Shown: positions 54,085 through 64,000 of the stretch, piece after piece
How positions within the stretch are numbered: position 1 is the first letter of the stretch
How the letters are laid out: each line of letters begins with the position of its first letter
DNA from: Helichrysum umbraculigerum
Taxonomy: Eukaryota; Streptophyta; Magnoliopsida; Asterales; Asteraceae
Assembly (NCBI GenBank): GCA_949592205.1
Contig: CATIUR010000001.1
Coordinates: 76,278,059 to 76,342,058, forward strand
Length of the DNA stretch: 64,000 nt
Reading direction: 5' to 3'
Notes under the pieces: model-generated
Databases searched by the model: none
The model's input: only the letters and a program-made list of their open reading frames with translations
What the model was told of the DNA's origin: nothing
Made by a program: the position numbers and the translations under genes

Positions 54085-56229
54085 TTGTTCCAACAGACAA
54101 TATCTTCCCATATCCCACAAGGATATTCGACCAGATCATCCGGATCTGAATCTCTCATTTTCGTACCCGATCCTGAGTCGATTATCCGCACCATCCGCAA
54201 AGAAAGACGTTCCCGTTTTTCACAAATGGCCGCTCGTGTTAGTCTCGCCGACAACACCAAACCATCCATCGAAGGACGAGGAGGACCGATTAGCTATCCA
54301 GTGATTGACGGAGCTTCTTTTGAGCTTAAACACCACATCGTACAACTCATAAAAGATAACTGCCAATTCCACGGTCTACCCCATGATGATCCCAACGCTC
54401 ATATCGACAAATTCATTCAGGTTTCAAACTCCTATAAGCAGAATGGGGTCGAGCAGGATATCATCCGCTTATACTTGTTCCACTATTCTCTCGCTTTACA
54501 TGCTTCTACCTGGTTTGAGGGACTTGAGACCGGCTCAATCACCTCATGGACCGACATGGGTAATAAGTTTCTCGCTAGATACTTTCCCCCGTCCAAACAA
54601 ACTCAGGCAAAGAATGACATCGCAAACTTCCAACAAGCCCACGATGAATCTATCTACTCAGCATGGGAGCGATTCAAGAGTTTACTGAGGAAATGTCCGA
54701 ATCACCAAATGACAAAGACTGACAAGGTGTGCACCTTCTACCGAGGTCTTGATCCTAACCATCACATCAATCTTGACGAAGCAGCTCAAGGAAACTTCAT
54801 GAAACTTACTGATGATGAAGCATGGAGCTTGATTGAGGATATGACGATGCACCACCACGATTGGAAGTCTGATGAATCCTCATCTTTACCCCTCTCCGCA
54901 AATAACACCCGCCAAACTGAAGCCATTAAGTCTCTGAGCGAACAAATTGAGACTCTGACAAAACAAATAGCAGATCTGAAGAAACAACCACAGCAGATCC
55001 ACCAAGTTCAGGCCTGCCAGAACTGTACCAACCATCCCGCTGAAGAATACGAGGTTGAATACGAAGATCCTACTGACGGTTCAGTCTACTATGCCCAGTT
55101 TCCTGTCAGACCTCAAAATCCTCCTGGCTTCGCTAGAACTTCACCACCCAGAACTCGAGGAAACCAATATCCTCCACGGAACAACCAACCCCCTTTCCAG
55201 CCCAGGTTTCAGCCACGATATCCGACGTACCCCCAACAACCACAACTTCCATACAATCTACCACTTCCATTAACCGCCACTGAGGATACCCAACCTGCTG
55301 AGCCTGCGAAAACCATCATTCCAGTCACGAGTACTGATGACAACCTCAACAAATTCATCCAAGGTCAGACCGCTTTCAACCAAAAGACTACGGCTCGACA
55401 AGACCAAACTGATCTATTCCTTCGAAATCAACTCTCGGTCCAGAAAAGCCTTGAGAACCAGATCGGTCAGTTAGCCCAACGTCTCGATACCCGACCGCAA
55501 GGGACCTTACCAAGCAATACTATTCAGAACCCCTACGTCGAGGAAGCCAAGACCTTAAACTCTGATAAACCAACTCCTTCTATGACTGCTTCTCCAAGGG
55601 AACATTCTCCTGTCCCGCCGACAGTTGAGACCAAATCAATGCCCACACCGAATCGTGAGGTTGAGATTCCTTTCCCTAACCGCCTGCACAAGAAGTACAA
55701 TGCCAAGTCATTCAAACTTGATGGAAAATTCTTAGACAACGTGTCTAGAATCCCTTCTAGTACGAAATACATCCGACAAATGCTAGCAACTAAGGACAAG
55801 ATTCCTTCCACTCCTAAAGTCTCCCTGAACGCCGAGTGTTCGGCCGTCATCCAGAATGCCTTACCGGAAAAGCTAGGAGACACGGGTCGATTCACCTTGC
55901 CTTGTTCCATCTATCACTCAGGCACAATACGATCCTTGGCCGATCTTGGAGCTAGTATCAATATGATGCCTTACTCGCTCTACTCCAGATTAGAATTAGG
56001 ACCTCTCCAGCCCACTAAAATGAGCGTCCAGCTTGCCGATCAATCAGTCCGATACCCGAAAGGCATTGCTGAGAACGTCATGGTAAAAGTTGACAGGTTC
56101 TATTTCCCCACTGACTTTGTAGTGATGGATATACTGGAAGACATTAACATACCCATTATCCTATGTAGGCCATTCATGAATACTGCACGTGCTATTATTG
56201 ATGTATATTCTCAGGTTATCAGTCTATGA
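54085..56229 (+). CDS. gag: D Gag-protease
   Basis: The frame is open from 54055. The codon at 54085 is TTG; the first ATG is at 54226 (MAARVSLADN), but Gag-like sequence (FVPDPESIIRTIRKERR) lies before it, so the true start is uncertain. The Athila-type Gag core is at about residues 90-230 (NGVEQDIIRLYLFHYSLALH, then ITSWTDMGNKFLARYFPP). A coiled-coil-like stretch (about 270-310) and a Pro/Gln-rich linker follow. The aspartic protease is at about 600-700 with LADLGASINMMP and CRPFMNTARAIIDV. A TGA at 56227-56229 falls where the family continues; the same frame goes on. It would give capsid and protease only. Confidence 0.88.
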   Translation: MFQQTISSHIPQGYSTRSSGSESLIFVPDPESIIRTIRKERRSRFSQMAARVSLADNTKPSIEGRGGPISYPVIDGASFELKHHIVQLIKDNCQFHGLPHDDPNAHIDKFIQVSNSYKQNGVEQDIIRLYLFHYSLALHASTWFEGLETGSITSWTDMGNKFLARYFPPSKQTQAKNDIANFQQAHDESIYSAWERFKSLLRKCPNHQMTKTDKVCTFYRGLDPNHHINLDEAAQGNFMKLTDDEAWSLIEDMTMHHHDWKSDESSSLPLSANNTRQTEAIKSLSEQIETLTKQIADLKKQPQQIHQVQACQNCTNHPAEEYEVEYEDPTDGSVYYAQFPVRPQNPPGFARTSPPRTRGNQYPPRNNQPPFQPRFQPRYPTYPQQPQLPYNLPLPLTATEDTQPAEPAKTIIPVTSTDDNLNKFIQGQTAFNQKTTARQDQTDLFLRNQLSVQKSLENQIGQLAQRLDTRPQGTLPSNTIQNPYVEEAKTLNSDKPTPSMTASPREHSPVPPTVETKSMPTPNREVEIPFPNRLHKKYNAKSFKLDGKFLDNVSRIPSSTKYIRQMLATKDKIPSTPKVSLNAECSAVIQNALPEKLGDTGRFTLPCSIYHSGTIRSLADLGASINMMPYSLYSRLELGPLQPTKMSVQLADQSVRYPKGIAENVMVKVDRFYFPTDFVVMDILEDINIPIILCRPFMNTARAIIDVYSQVISL

Positions 56230-56925
56230 GCACATGGACAAACAATATCATACAAGATTGATCAGACCGACTGTTCAATAATGGAGCATGCAAAGATATA
56301 CGCAATATCCATGGGCAGAGTTACTTCAGATGATGACACTTCTGATTCAGAGCCAGAACCATACAGGCCATACGAGCATACTTGTCTTATTTCAGCTACT
56401 GAAGAGTCAGAATCAGAAGACGAGGAAATGGAAGAATCTGAACCAGAGGAAGAAATATAAGAGGAGGAAGATTCAGAGCAGGATGAAGAAAAAGAAGAAC
56501 AACCTGAAACAGAACCAGAGGAAGAGGAGATGGAAGAAACGGAACCAGAAGAAATGGAAGAATCCGAGGAAGAGCATGAAGAATCAGAGCCCGAGGAAGT
56601 ATATCAGTCCACACCACCTCATCAATACCTTCCTGAATCATATTTACCGACAGCAGAGATTATGCAAATTGAGAACCTCGAGAACTTCATCCCTCTGTCA
56701 CAAGATGAATCAGATGAAGATCCACCGACTGATTACTCTCACGATGCAGAATTTGGTCTCACCATGGAGAAACTCATTTCATCAGCTATTGATCCCACCA
56801 AACCTCTCGTGTCTCCCCGACTTGACGCTCTGCTGAATATTGAGAAGACTATAGCTTTATCCGCACAGCACCCGGAGCTTCGAGACAAACTCTTGAGAAA
56901 GATTGCAGCATATAAAGCATCCTGA
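56230..56925 (+). pseudogene. D acidic linker segment, in frame with Gag-protease
   Basis: The frame continues for 232 codons between the TGA at 56227 and the TGA at 56923, with one TAA at 56458-56460. The first 20 residues look like the tail of the protease. The middle is extremely Glu/Asp-rich (about 56400-56600). The end (LLRKIAAYKAS) is ordinary. I know no family for it. Confidence 0.6.
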
Positions 56926-57039
56926 CTTCCCCAAAGGATTCAAACCTTTGACACATCTGCACCTCGAAGTCAGTTCGAGAAGGGAAGTACCTCCGGATCT
57001 AGCCGTGATTCTGATTCTCAGGAGGAAAAAGACATCGAG

Positions 57040-58413
57040 ATGGATTCCTCTCAGCCGATATCTCAGATTATTGATGACTCCCTTCCACCATCCGATAGTG
57101 TTGAGTTCCCTAATTTCCAGGCTAGGGATACTCCAGCTGAGGAGAGTGATGATGATGACATCATCTATACTGATTTTCCAATAGATATTCGGTCTGTCCG
57201 ACTTCTTGCATTTTCGACTGTTCCCGCTTCTCCCCAAATTCCGACTATCTCCAACCATGAGGAAATGATTAGTGCTATTGAAGAATTCGAAAACGACATA
57301 CCTATAATGACAAGCATTATCATTAACTCCACCAATGATTACACTCCACACCAAAGGAACCCGATTGAGGAAATCATAGCCGAATCTGAGGTCAACCAAG
57401 CCGAGAATTCCCAAGATTACAGATTCTTCCACAACCGCCTAAATGCCTTTGCCGAAGACCTTGTTGCTCATTCCCTCCGAGAGCACCACACTGCTGGACC
57501 AACACCTGAGGAGCTAGAGTTCTTTGAAGACCAAAGACGCATGTACAGGAAGATCTATGACACGCTGTTTAGATCCGCATTTCCATATTCTGCTGAGCAA
57601 CACGAGTTCTTAAATTCTTATCGCAGCAATATGTACAATGCTACTGGGAATCCCGACGCAGACATAGACATCCGGTTGATGAATGATCTTAGGGGACTTC
57701 TAGATTCTATGGCTAGGAATGATCATATCGACGAGACTTCTCCTCATAGGTTCTACATTGACTGCACCATCGAGTACCACGCTCACAAGATTGCCGAAGA
57801 TCTCGAGTACGTGAGTTCTGACGAGAGGACGCGTGTCATCCCTTCTTCTATACCTGAAGGTTCGATGGTTAACATCGCGAACTTCCTCACTGATCAAATC
57901 AAGGAAATCTTCACTGAAGAACCTGATGAAGAGCATAGTCAAATATTCAACTACGGATTACGTGAGGTTTACGACATGATGAACAATACCTTTAAGAACT
58001 CCGACCTCACGTTTTCCCACTACCAGACCAGTCTCATCCAGGGTATTCATGAATCTATCCGAGAACTTGGAGTAAACTCCAGTATTGCAGATCATGAGAC
58101 TTTACATCTGCAGTTCTTTGGATTTATGGACTCTCTCAGACGACAGCATCCTAAACGAGAGATGATCGAGGCTGATGGATTCTCTTTTGTGGATTCCCGC
58201 GGAACCATCTCAAAAGCAGTAAAGGAGATAACTTGGGATCTTCTACACATGAAAAGGGTTGCCGAGAATCATCTTAAAAGCTTCCCCATATTTTCATCTG
58301 AGATCCCGAACATCGTCGACATCATCGCTCGCCATTTTCTGAGAATATACCCTTGCAACCCCAGGATTTCACTACTGAGCACTTTCGGTCCTGGTGGTTC
58401 CAGCACCAACTAA
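57040..58413 (+). CDS. D unknown protein, 457 aa
   Basis: An ATG-started frame is in the same frame as Gag-protease and the acidic segment, and is open from 56926. The N-terminal third is Asp/Ser/Ile-rich. The rest (from about residue 120) looks helical, with evenly spaced aromatic and charged residues (FFHNRLNAFAEDLVAHSLRE, ITWDLLHMKRVAENHLKSF). I see no RT, RNase H, integrase, zinc finger, signal peptide or clear membrane segment. It occupies the place of pol. It could be an accessory or env-position protein, or a captured host sequence. Function unknown. Confidence 0.6.
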   Translation: MDSSQPISQIIDDSLPPSDSVEFPNFQARDTPAEESDDDDIIYTDFPIDIRSVRLLAFSTVPASPQIPTISNHEEMISAIEEFENDIPIMTSIIINSTNDYTPHQRNPIEEIIAESEVNQAENSQDYRFFHNRLNAFAEDLVAHSLREHHTAGPTPEELEFFEDQRRMYRKIYDTLFRSAFPYSAEQHEFLNSYRSNMYNATGNPDADIDIRLMNDLRGLLDSMARNDHIDETSPHRFYIDCTIEYHAHKIAEDLEYVSSDERTRVIPSSIPEGSMVNIANFLTDQIKEIFTEEPDEEHSQIFNYGLREVYDMMNNTFKNSDLTFSHYQTSLIQGIHESIRELGVNSSIADHETLHLQFFGFMDSLRRQHPKREMIEADGFSFVDSRGTISKAVKEITWDLLHMKRVAENHLKSFPIFSSEIPNIVDIIARHFLRIYPCNPRISLLSTFGPGGSSTN

Positions 58414-60708
58414 TCTGAAGGGAGGCAAAGTCGAGCTCTCGACTCTAAAAGCAGCGCTTCTCGGGAGGCAACCCGTGCAATAAGACGTGTAGAGAGAACG
58501 GTGTCAATAAGTGAAGATATATCTCTGACTATCCTTCACACTTGGTCATCACCAAAACACTTTTCTGATATTACAACTCATTTAGAAATAAAACACTCAT
58601 CTCAGAAATAAAGAAATCAATTTGAAAAATGATAATTCGTGTGTTTCGAGCATTTGAGGTACTTGCATACTACTTTTATGCATTATGCTCGAACTCGTTT
58701 AAAAACACATGTTTTATAAAAATGATTTGTAGTAGAAAATATCTTTTCAAAGTTCTGAGACGATGATTTATCTTTTCATTTGCAACTACTTTGAGTTTGT
58801 AAAACTGGTACGACCAACGTGTTCACACTTACGAGATTGATTCACAAAGGGAATAATGGATGAAAAAGAAAACCAAATAGCAAGACGCTTGAAGCTGTGC
58901 CGCTCTTCATGAATGCAGAAAAAGATCTTGGTAACATCTCTTTTCAGCAAATTCAGATTCTCAGCTTCTTTGCTGCTCGCTATCTGGGGAGTGTCTTAAC
59001 CTTTACTCTCTTTTGTTTATGATTCTGTATACTATTTGCTTTGTTAGTTTGTTAAAGTAGTCTATACTCTATCCTAAGCTTATCACTAAGTGTGGGATTC
59101 CAGCCCAAAACAAACACTTGAGAAACATTTTCTTACATGTTCAAACTCTAAGTGTGGGATTTTACTTCCAGTAAATCTCAACTAAAGAGAACATTAGGGA
59201 CAATGTTCCTCTAAGTGTGGGATAGCAGGTATAGAATACCTTGGTTAGTTTTTCTTTGATTTTTAATGTCCGAAATAGTAAACTCAGAAAATGTTCCTCA
59301 ATTTTTTTCAAAATTTTTCAAAGAAAATTGAAAGTATGAGCTAAATCTATTGATTAACTCTGCTAATTTTGAGCCAAAATATCTTTTGAGAGGAGCTATT
59401 TTCAGATGTGAGTAATATATTTCGGAATCTAGGGAAAATAAGGTAGAAATTGCTTAAACAAAAAATAATAATATGATGGAAGCATGACGAAGCACATACA
59501 ACCCTATTTGCAGTGAGGTATCTTGAGCCTAATAGCATTCATCTTTAATGCTTCACTAATCATTTCTTGTGTGTGCCGATGCATGCATCTCTGAATTAGA
59601 ACTAGCTCTTGACATACGCTTCAAGACCACGTTGGTGTGTACCGTACGCGGTATAGGTGCAATTAGATGACCTTGACATTTCCTAGGATTTAAAACCCTC
59701 TTCACATATCTCTTCAAGCCCAAAACCCTTCCGATACTCATTTTTAGTATCGATGATCCGCCTAGTCAACCCTGTTGAGCCTAAACCTTTCGTTTCATAA
59801 AACTCTCATAAAACCCTACTTTCCAAAAATATTCCCCAAACTTATCTTATAATTTCTGAGGTTATGAAGAACATCTTTTAGAATATCCGCTTCACTTATC
59901 CTACCCCTTCGTGTTCTCAAAAAGATTGAAGAATCCTTGGTGTGAAAAATTGACACCGCGAAAAGACTCGAAATGTTCAAGATAAGGGATTTCTGAAAGA
60001 AACAAAAGAAGAAAAATATCCTTGGAAATTCTCTGGCAAAGAAATTCTGAAGAAGAAAAGAAAAATAGAAAAATATAAAAGCAGAAAAAGAAAATAAAAA
60101 GAAGAAAAAGAAAAGAAAGAAAAATAGTTCCACAAGAATAAAGCTTAAAGTCCTTTGAAGTATCATCCTCACAAGAAGATTCTGATAGAAGACCAAAAGC
60201 TACCTCTCTCTCCGTTCTGAAATAAAGTTGTTCATGATCTCAGTTGTTTTAAGATAAGCAACGCTTACAACCCAAAAACACCACTATCCATACCCTTTAC
60301 CCCTCATCAAACACTAAAACCCTCATGAATGTCTTGGGATAATTAGCACCGTCCTTACCTAAGTGGTGGAGATCCGATTCTCGACCAAGCCTATGACGAT
60401 GAGTGCTGCATGACTGGCTATTTGAGCGATTTCTTTTGTTCTAGACTGATAGGAAACCCGATACACTTTGAGTGAATTGAGTGACCACCTTTTGTGAGAT
60501 CGCCTAGTCATGTGTACTCCAACATCATGAGATTTGGATGTATGCCTAAGAGAATCTTTTCTTGTTTAAGGAAGGATCATCTTACCTTCCCCTAAATTCC
60601 TGAAACTATCTTATTTAAATTTGACAGTGGTAACTCTTAAAAATTTGACAGTGGTAACTCATAAAAAGTGTTGCTTGAGGACAAGCAACGTCTAAGTGTG
60701 GGATAACT
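58414..60708 (+). other. D 3' non-coding region with repeated PPT-like motif
   Basis: It begins with GCGCTTCTCGGGAGGCAACCC (58455-58475), a motif common after the coding region of Athila-like elements. CTAAGTGTGGGAT occurs near 59090, 59150, 59211 and 60692, the last directly before the 3' LTR. A perfect hairpin GTTGCTTG-AGGA-CAAGCAAC lies at about 60670-60690. A 26-bp tandem duplication with TTTGACAGTGGTAACTC lies at 60615-60665. 59990-60130 is an A/G-rich run. No gene is seen. Confidence 0.8.
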
Positions 60709-63321
60709 TGATGTGACGCAAAAAGTCATGTTTTCAAAGCCATTATTCCACACTTTTTGGGCACATCTTTAGTGAAAACATTCCAAAACAATCATTATTT
60801 ACTAAAAATCACTAAAGTGCTCAAAATATAGGCGTTGCTACAAAAGTCAGTAAAAACATCCGAATAACGAGCAAAACGGAGCAAATAAGCAGCAACAAAT
60901 TCTCGCACCCTCATTTATCCTATAATAAACATAATCTAACCTTATGATATGATGTAATAGGTAAAATCGAGACGAGAAAATCAAGAATCATGCAAATCAG
61001 ACAAAGGACGGAAAAGACTGGACGGTTACAAACTCCTATAAATTGATTTTGGCTATGCTAAAGTTATACACATCCAATTTCAGTGAGATTGGCACCATTA
61101 GAAGAGTAACGGAATTACGAAGACACAGGCGAAAGAATCAGGTCAAACGGACGCATAACGAAGGAGATATGGACGATTTAAGAAACGAACGAATTCAGAC
61201 GGAAGCCGTATAAAGCCTTGCACACCGTATAAGGCCCTTCATAGACCGTATACAGCCCTCTACACACCGTATACGGCCTTATGAAGGCCTTATACGGCCC
61301 CCTGCACCCCATATGCTGCCCGTTTGTGCTTCGTTTGCTTGTACGTGCGTGCTTCGCGAGTTGTAAGGCTGATTTCAAGCTTTGCCTATAAATAGGAGGC
61401 CACCCCTCCAACCTTCAACACACTTCAACATTCCATTCATTTCTTCATTTTCCACTTTCTCTCTCACACACTCTCTCTCTCTCTAAACTCTCTTTCTTTC
61501 TTTCTCTCTCAAGAAATTAGGGTTTGATCCAGTTAGTTCTCAGTTAATATTTAACTGAAACTAACGGAGGGACTACTTTTGTAATAGCGTAGGGAATAGT
61601 CCAGGGGCTTTTATTGTAATATTTTCAAGGATATTGCGGAAGTTCTGCTTGTACTCTCTCTCTAAACGCTTATTCAATCTACGCTTTATTAACGGTTACT
61701 TCTTTCCTTATCTGTTATAATGATAATTGCTATTGTTATTATGCTAGATTTAGGATCAGTTATTATGCGTAGTGAGTAGTTTCCTTGTGTGTTTGTTATG
61801 ATGTAGTTAGTTTATATATGTGTGGGGTGATGCTGCTTTAAACATATAATTGGATAACATTATGAAATAACGGAGGTAACGTTATACGGCTTTCATTTGT
61901 ATAGCGCTGGAATCATCACTTATGTGTGTAGTACGTAACGTGGAAGCTATGAAAGTCGTGGGCACAATCCGTTATGGAAATAATGTTTCCAGTTATATTA
62001 TGTAAATGAAAACCGGTGATCTATTAATCTTGTATTTATGAATTTCTAAACCAAATCGCCTTTCCTCCAATTAAACGTGGTTAGAACCTTTATGACAAGG
62101 AGTCGCGAACCTTGATCAAACGGTCACTACCTATCTATGTTTTCTGAAACTGTAAACATGGTCTGAATTGCGTAGCTGTGGAAATACTGTTTAAAACCTT
62201 TCGTATAGTACACCGTGAATCAATCAGGGATTTATTGGGAAATAGTGAGGGCTGGTTTATATCATAGATGGTTGGGCTTTAATACAAACGTAGTTTAAAC
62301 TAGTCTAGAGTGACCATAAAGTATGTGACCCCGGAAAGACCACGCTAAACGGCACTGTACTTCGTGTAACGTTGGAAATACCTTTGGTGAAGTACAAATA
62401 CGTGGAGCTAAGGAAATGTCGGTGGTTGAAGACTGTGTCACATCCTGGTTTAACTTCAAAGCTGTGGAAATGTTTGATCGCACTGTACACCGTTAGTACG
62501 CCTAAAGATCTGGAACACTGTGGAAATACTTAATTGCACTATACACCGTTAGTACATCTCGGGTCTGGAAAACTGTGGAAATGCATAATCGCATGGTACA
62601 CCGTGATGAAAGCTCGAGACTAAAATATAACCATTAATATAAAGTTAATAGTCACCAAACCAAGTCTTAATCTTAAATGCCTTGTTTGACTTCGTTGTCC
62701 CCGTAGTGTTAAGAAAGGTCGGAACCTTAGTGGGTATGTTACTCTATCTCATGCACCCAGGAACTAACATTCCAAGAAGGGTCGTTACTCCGTCACCTGA
62801 TAACGTTGAAGAGTTGAGCATCCTCCTCCGATCAGACTCAATTTGGCCTAGTACTCAGTGACATATTGATTGGTTTCCCCAATCAGTAGGGTACTAGTGT
62901 TTACACTACGAACAATTAAGCTCAGATAAGACACAAACCTTTAAAAGTCGTTTTCATATCAAAACCCTAGCATCATCTCCGCATAAGCTAACAAAGTCAT
63001 AACAAACACATCTCCTCCATACTAATTTCATCCCTATTTCTATTTTTCATTTATTTACTTTTTATTTAATTACTTTAAATTATGGACCTAAGTAACAAAA
63101 ACCCACTCAAACTCTGTTTTAAAAATCCCATCACTAAAATAAACAACTTGTCTTGATACTCCCGTTTCACAATACGACTAGCTTGAAGAACGACCCTAGG
63201 TCATACTTTTGCTATACAGCCGTAGTAAAACTTAGGTCCCCAGCTCTACAAATTTAAGACACTCCACTGCCGTGTCCTCCTTCCGTTGCGTTGACGACCG
63301 TGTCGGATTGGGGGCGCGTCA
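60709..63321 (+). repeat. D 3' LTR
   Basis: A copy of 51371-53982 with about 50 differences. Several are clustered in the palindrome array at 61206-61299. Confidence 0.93.
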
Positions 63322-64000
63322 GTCACTTTGACAAGTGACGTTATAAGTGTCGGTTCATAGTGATGGGTATTGAATTTGCGACACATAGACAAGTGTCGGG
63401 AAAAAGGGGTTTTATGCGGCACTTAGGCAAGTGACGCAAAATTAGGGCTTTTAGCGACACTTAATGCGTCACTTAAGTGACGCACGAAGAGACGCTATAC
63501 TGCAGTCGTCGTTGCGTCACTTCGAACTGTTGACGGATTTTTGAGCCAAAAACGAGTTTTCCGGCGACCACTAGGTCAGATTCTTTTACCCAACCCATAT
63601 ATGGACATTACAAGTTATTATAAACAACAAACAAGTAAAAATGAGTAAAATCGGAGAGTTTTGGGATTTTGTCGGAAACTTACAAATCAACGCCGGAGAA
63701 ATCCGAAAAGGTAGAAACGTAGATCGTGACGCGGTGGTTCTTTTCTTCTAAACGAGTTTGGTGGTTTGGTGTCGTTTTGTGGTGTGATTTAGTGATTTAA
63801 ATGGGTTGTGGGTTTGGTTTGTTTGAGAGAAAATGAAAGAAAGAGATAAGAAGATGATATCGCGTAAAAAGTTATGTTTTTACTACCGATATATCTCTCA
63901 TTCTAGAACGATCCTTGGAATTGTCACTCAAATATAGCACAAATCAGTAACATTATGCCAAGATGGTCAAAACAAGTTTGCACGATAAAAATTAAGCAAA
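63322..64000 (-). repeat. LTR C, right part with hairpin array part 2 and leader
   Basis: 63322-63546 continues the GCGTCACTT/GCGACACTT hairpin array. On the minus strand a GTAAGTTTCCGAC splice-donor-like site (63683) is preceded by a leader with a CTACCTTTTCGGATTTC block that matches E1 (25355 region). The last 130 bases hold nothing I recognise. Confidence 0.8.

Larger units (their letters stand above)
51371..63321 (+). mobile_element. Element D: Athila-like, gag-protease plus unknown protein
   Basis: D is 11,951 bp, with LTRs of 2612 and 2613 bp differing by about 50 positions (near 2%). Its target duplication is GTCAC (51366-51370 and 63322-63326). Its primer site is TGGCTCCGCTGCTGGGGA, and it has Athila-type Gag and a GGGAGGCAACCC motif after the coding region. 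Reverse transcriptase, RNase H and integrase are absent. Confidence 0.92.
33390..64000 (-). mobile_element. Element A: gag-only Tekay-like element, host of nested insertions
   Basis: It is minus-oriented and continues past the window. Its 3' LTR is 33390-38365, the interior is 38366-39465 plus 45732-47154 (about 2.5 kb once B is removed), and the 5' LTR starts at 47155. Insertions are a MULE-like element in the 3' LTR, B in gag and C (with D inside) in the 5' LTR. The interior encodes only Gag. Confidence 0.88.

Noticed and set aside
56288..56836. 182-codon Lys/Arg/Asn-rich plus frame
   Set aside because: Out-of-frame reading of the acidic GAA/GAG-rich D segment; the Gag-protease frame explains this stretch better.

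Overview
The window is repeat-rich nuclear DNA from a flowering plant. The LINE, the Ty3/gypsy elements of the chromodomain (Tekay-like) and Athila-like types, the MITE and the MULE remnants are all plant-type, and the non-coding DNA is AT-rich with long (TA)n runs. The style suggests a large-genome eudicot, perhaps Asteraceae, but that is a guess. I see no convincing single-copy host gene, tRNA or rRNA. All comparisons below were made by eye.

Layout. (1) 1-1958 is the end of a minus-strand LTR called Z. It abuts the 3' side of a minus-strand L1-type LINE (1959-7799 and 16683 to about 19150). (2) The LINE ORF1 is split by F (7800-16677), a complete, very young plus-strand chromovirus-type Ty3/gypsy element with one intact 1550-aa Gag-Pol and target duplication CCAGT. 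(3) 19161-22604 has no clear gene except a decayed MULE/FAR1-like protein with a SWIM finger, a Tyr/Pro-rich repeat and an OTU cysteine protease domain (about 20560-22114). (4) 22605-33382 is the E1 complex: a MITE-like unit, a minus-strand gag-only LTR element, a second copy of the MITE-like unit and a solo LTR that is a left/right LTR chimera. (5) From 33390 to beyond the window lies A, a minus-strand gag-only element. It carries a MULE-like insertion in its 3' LTR (34585-36290), the non-autonomous element B in its gag (39466-45726) and LTR C in its 5' LTR (from 49956). C is itself split by D (51371-63321), an Athila-like element encoding Gag-protease and an unrecognised C-terminal protein instead of reverse transcriptase and integrase.

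How the parts relate. Only F looks autonomous. E1, A and B keep LTRs, a primer binding site matching initiator tRNA-Met and a polypurine tract but lack pol, so they presumably depended on relatives for enzymes. B's 408-bp interior is a fusion of the 5' leader and polypurine tract of an A-like element.

The most interesting structure is in the LTRs. Several families carry arrays of short hairpins just downstream of a conserved leader splice-donor-like site, with a family-specific arm sequence. A second array has, in B, a conserved loop and stem arms that change together. The other standouts are a 680-codon open frame in the LINE 3' region, a UAAUG stop/start junction between LINE ORF1 and ORF2, and the unknown coding region of D.
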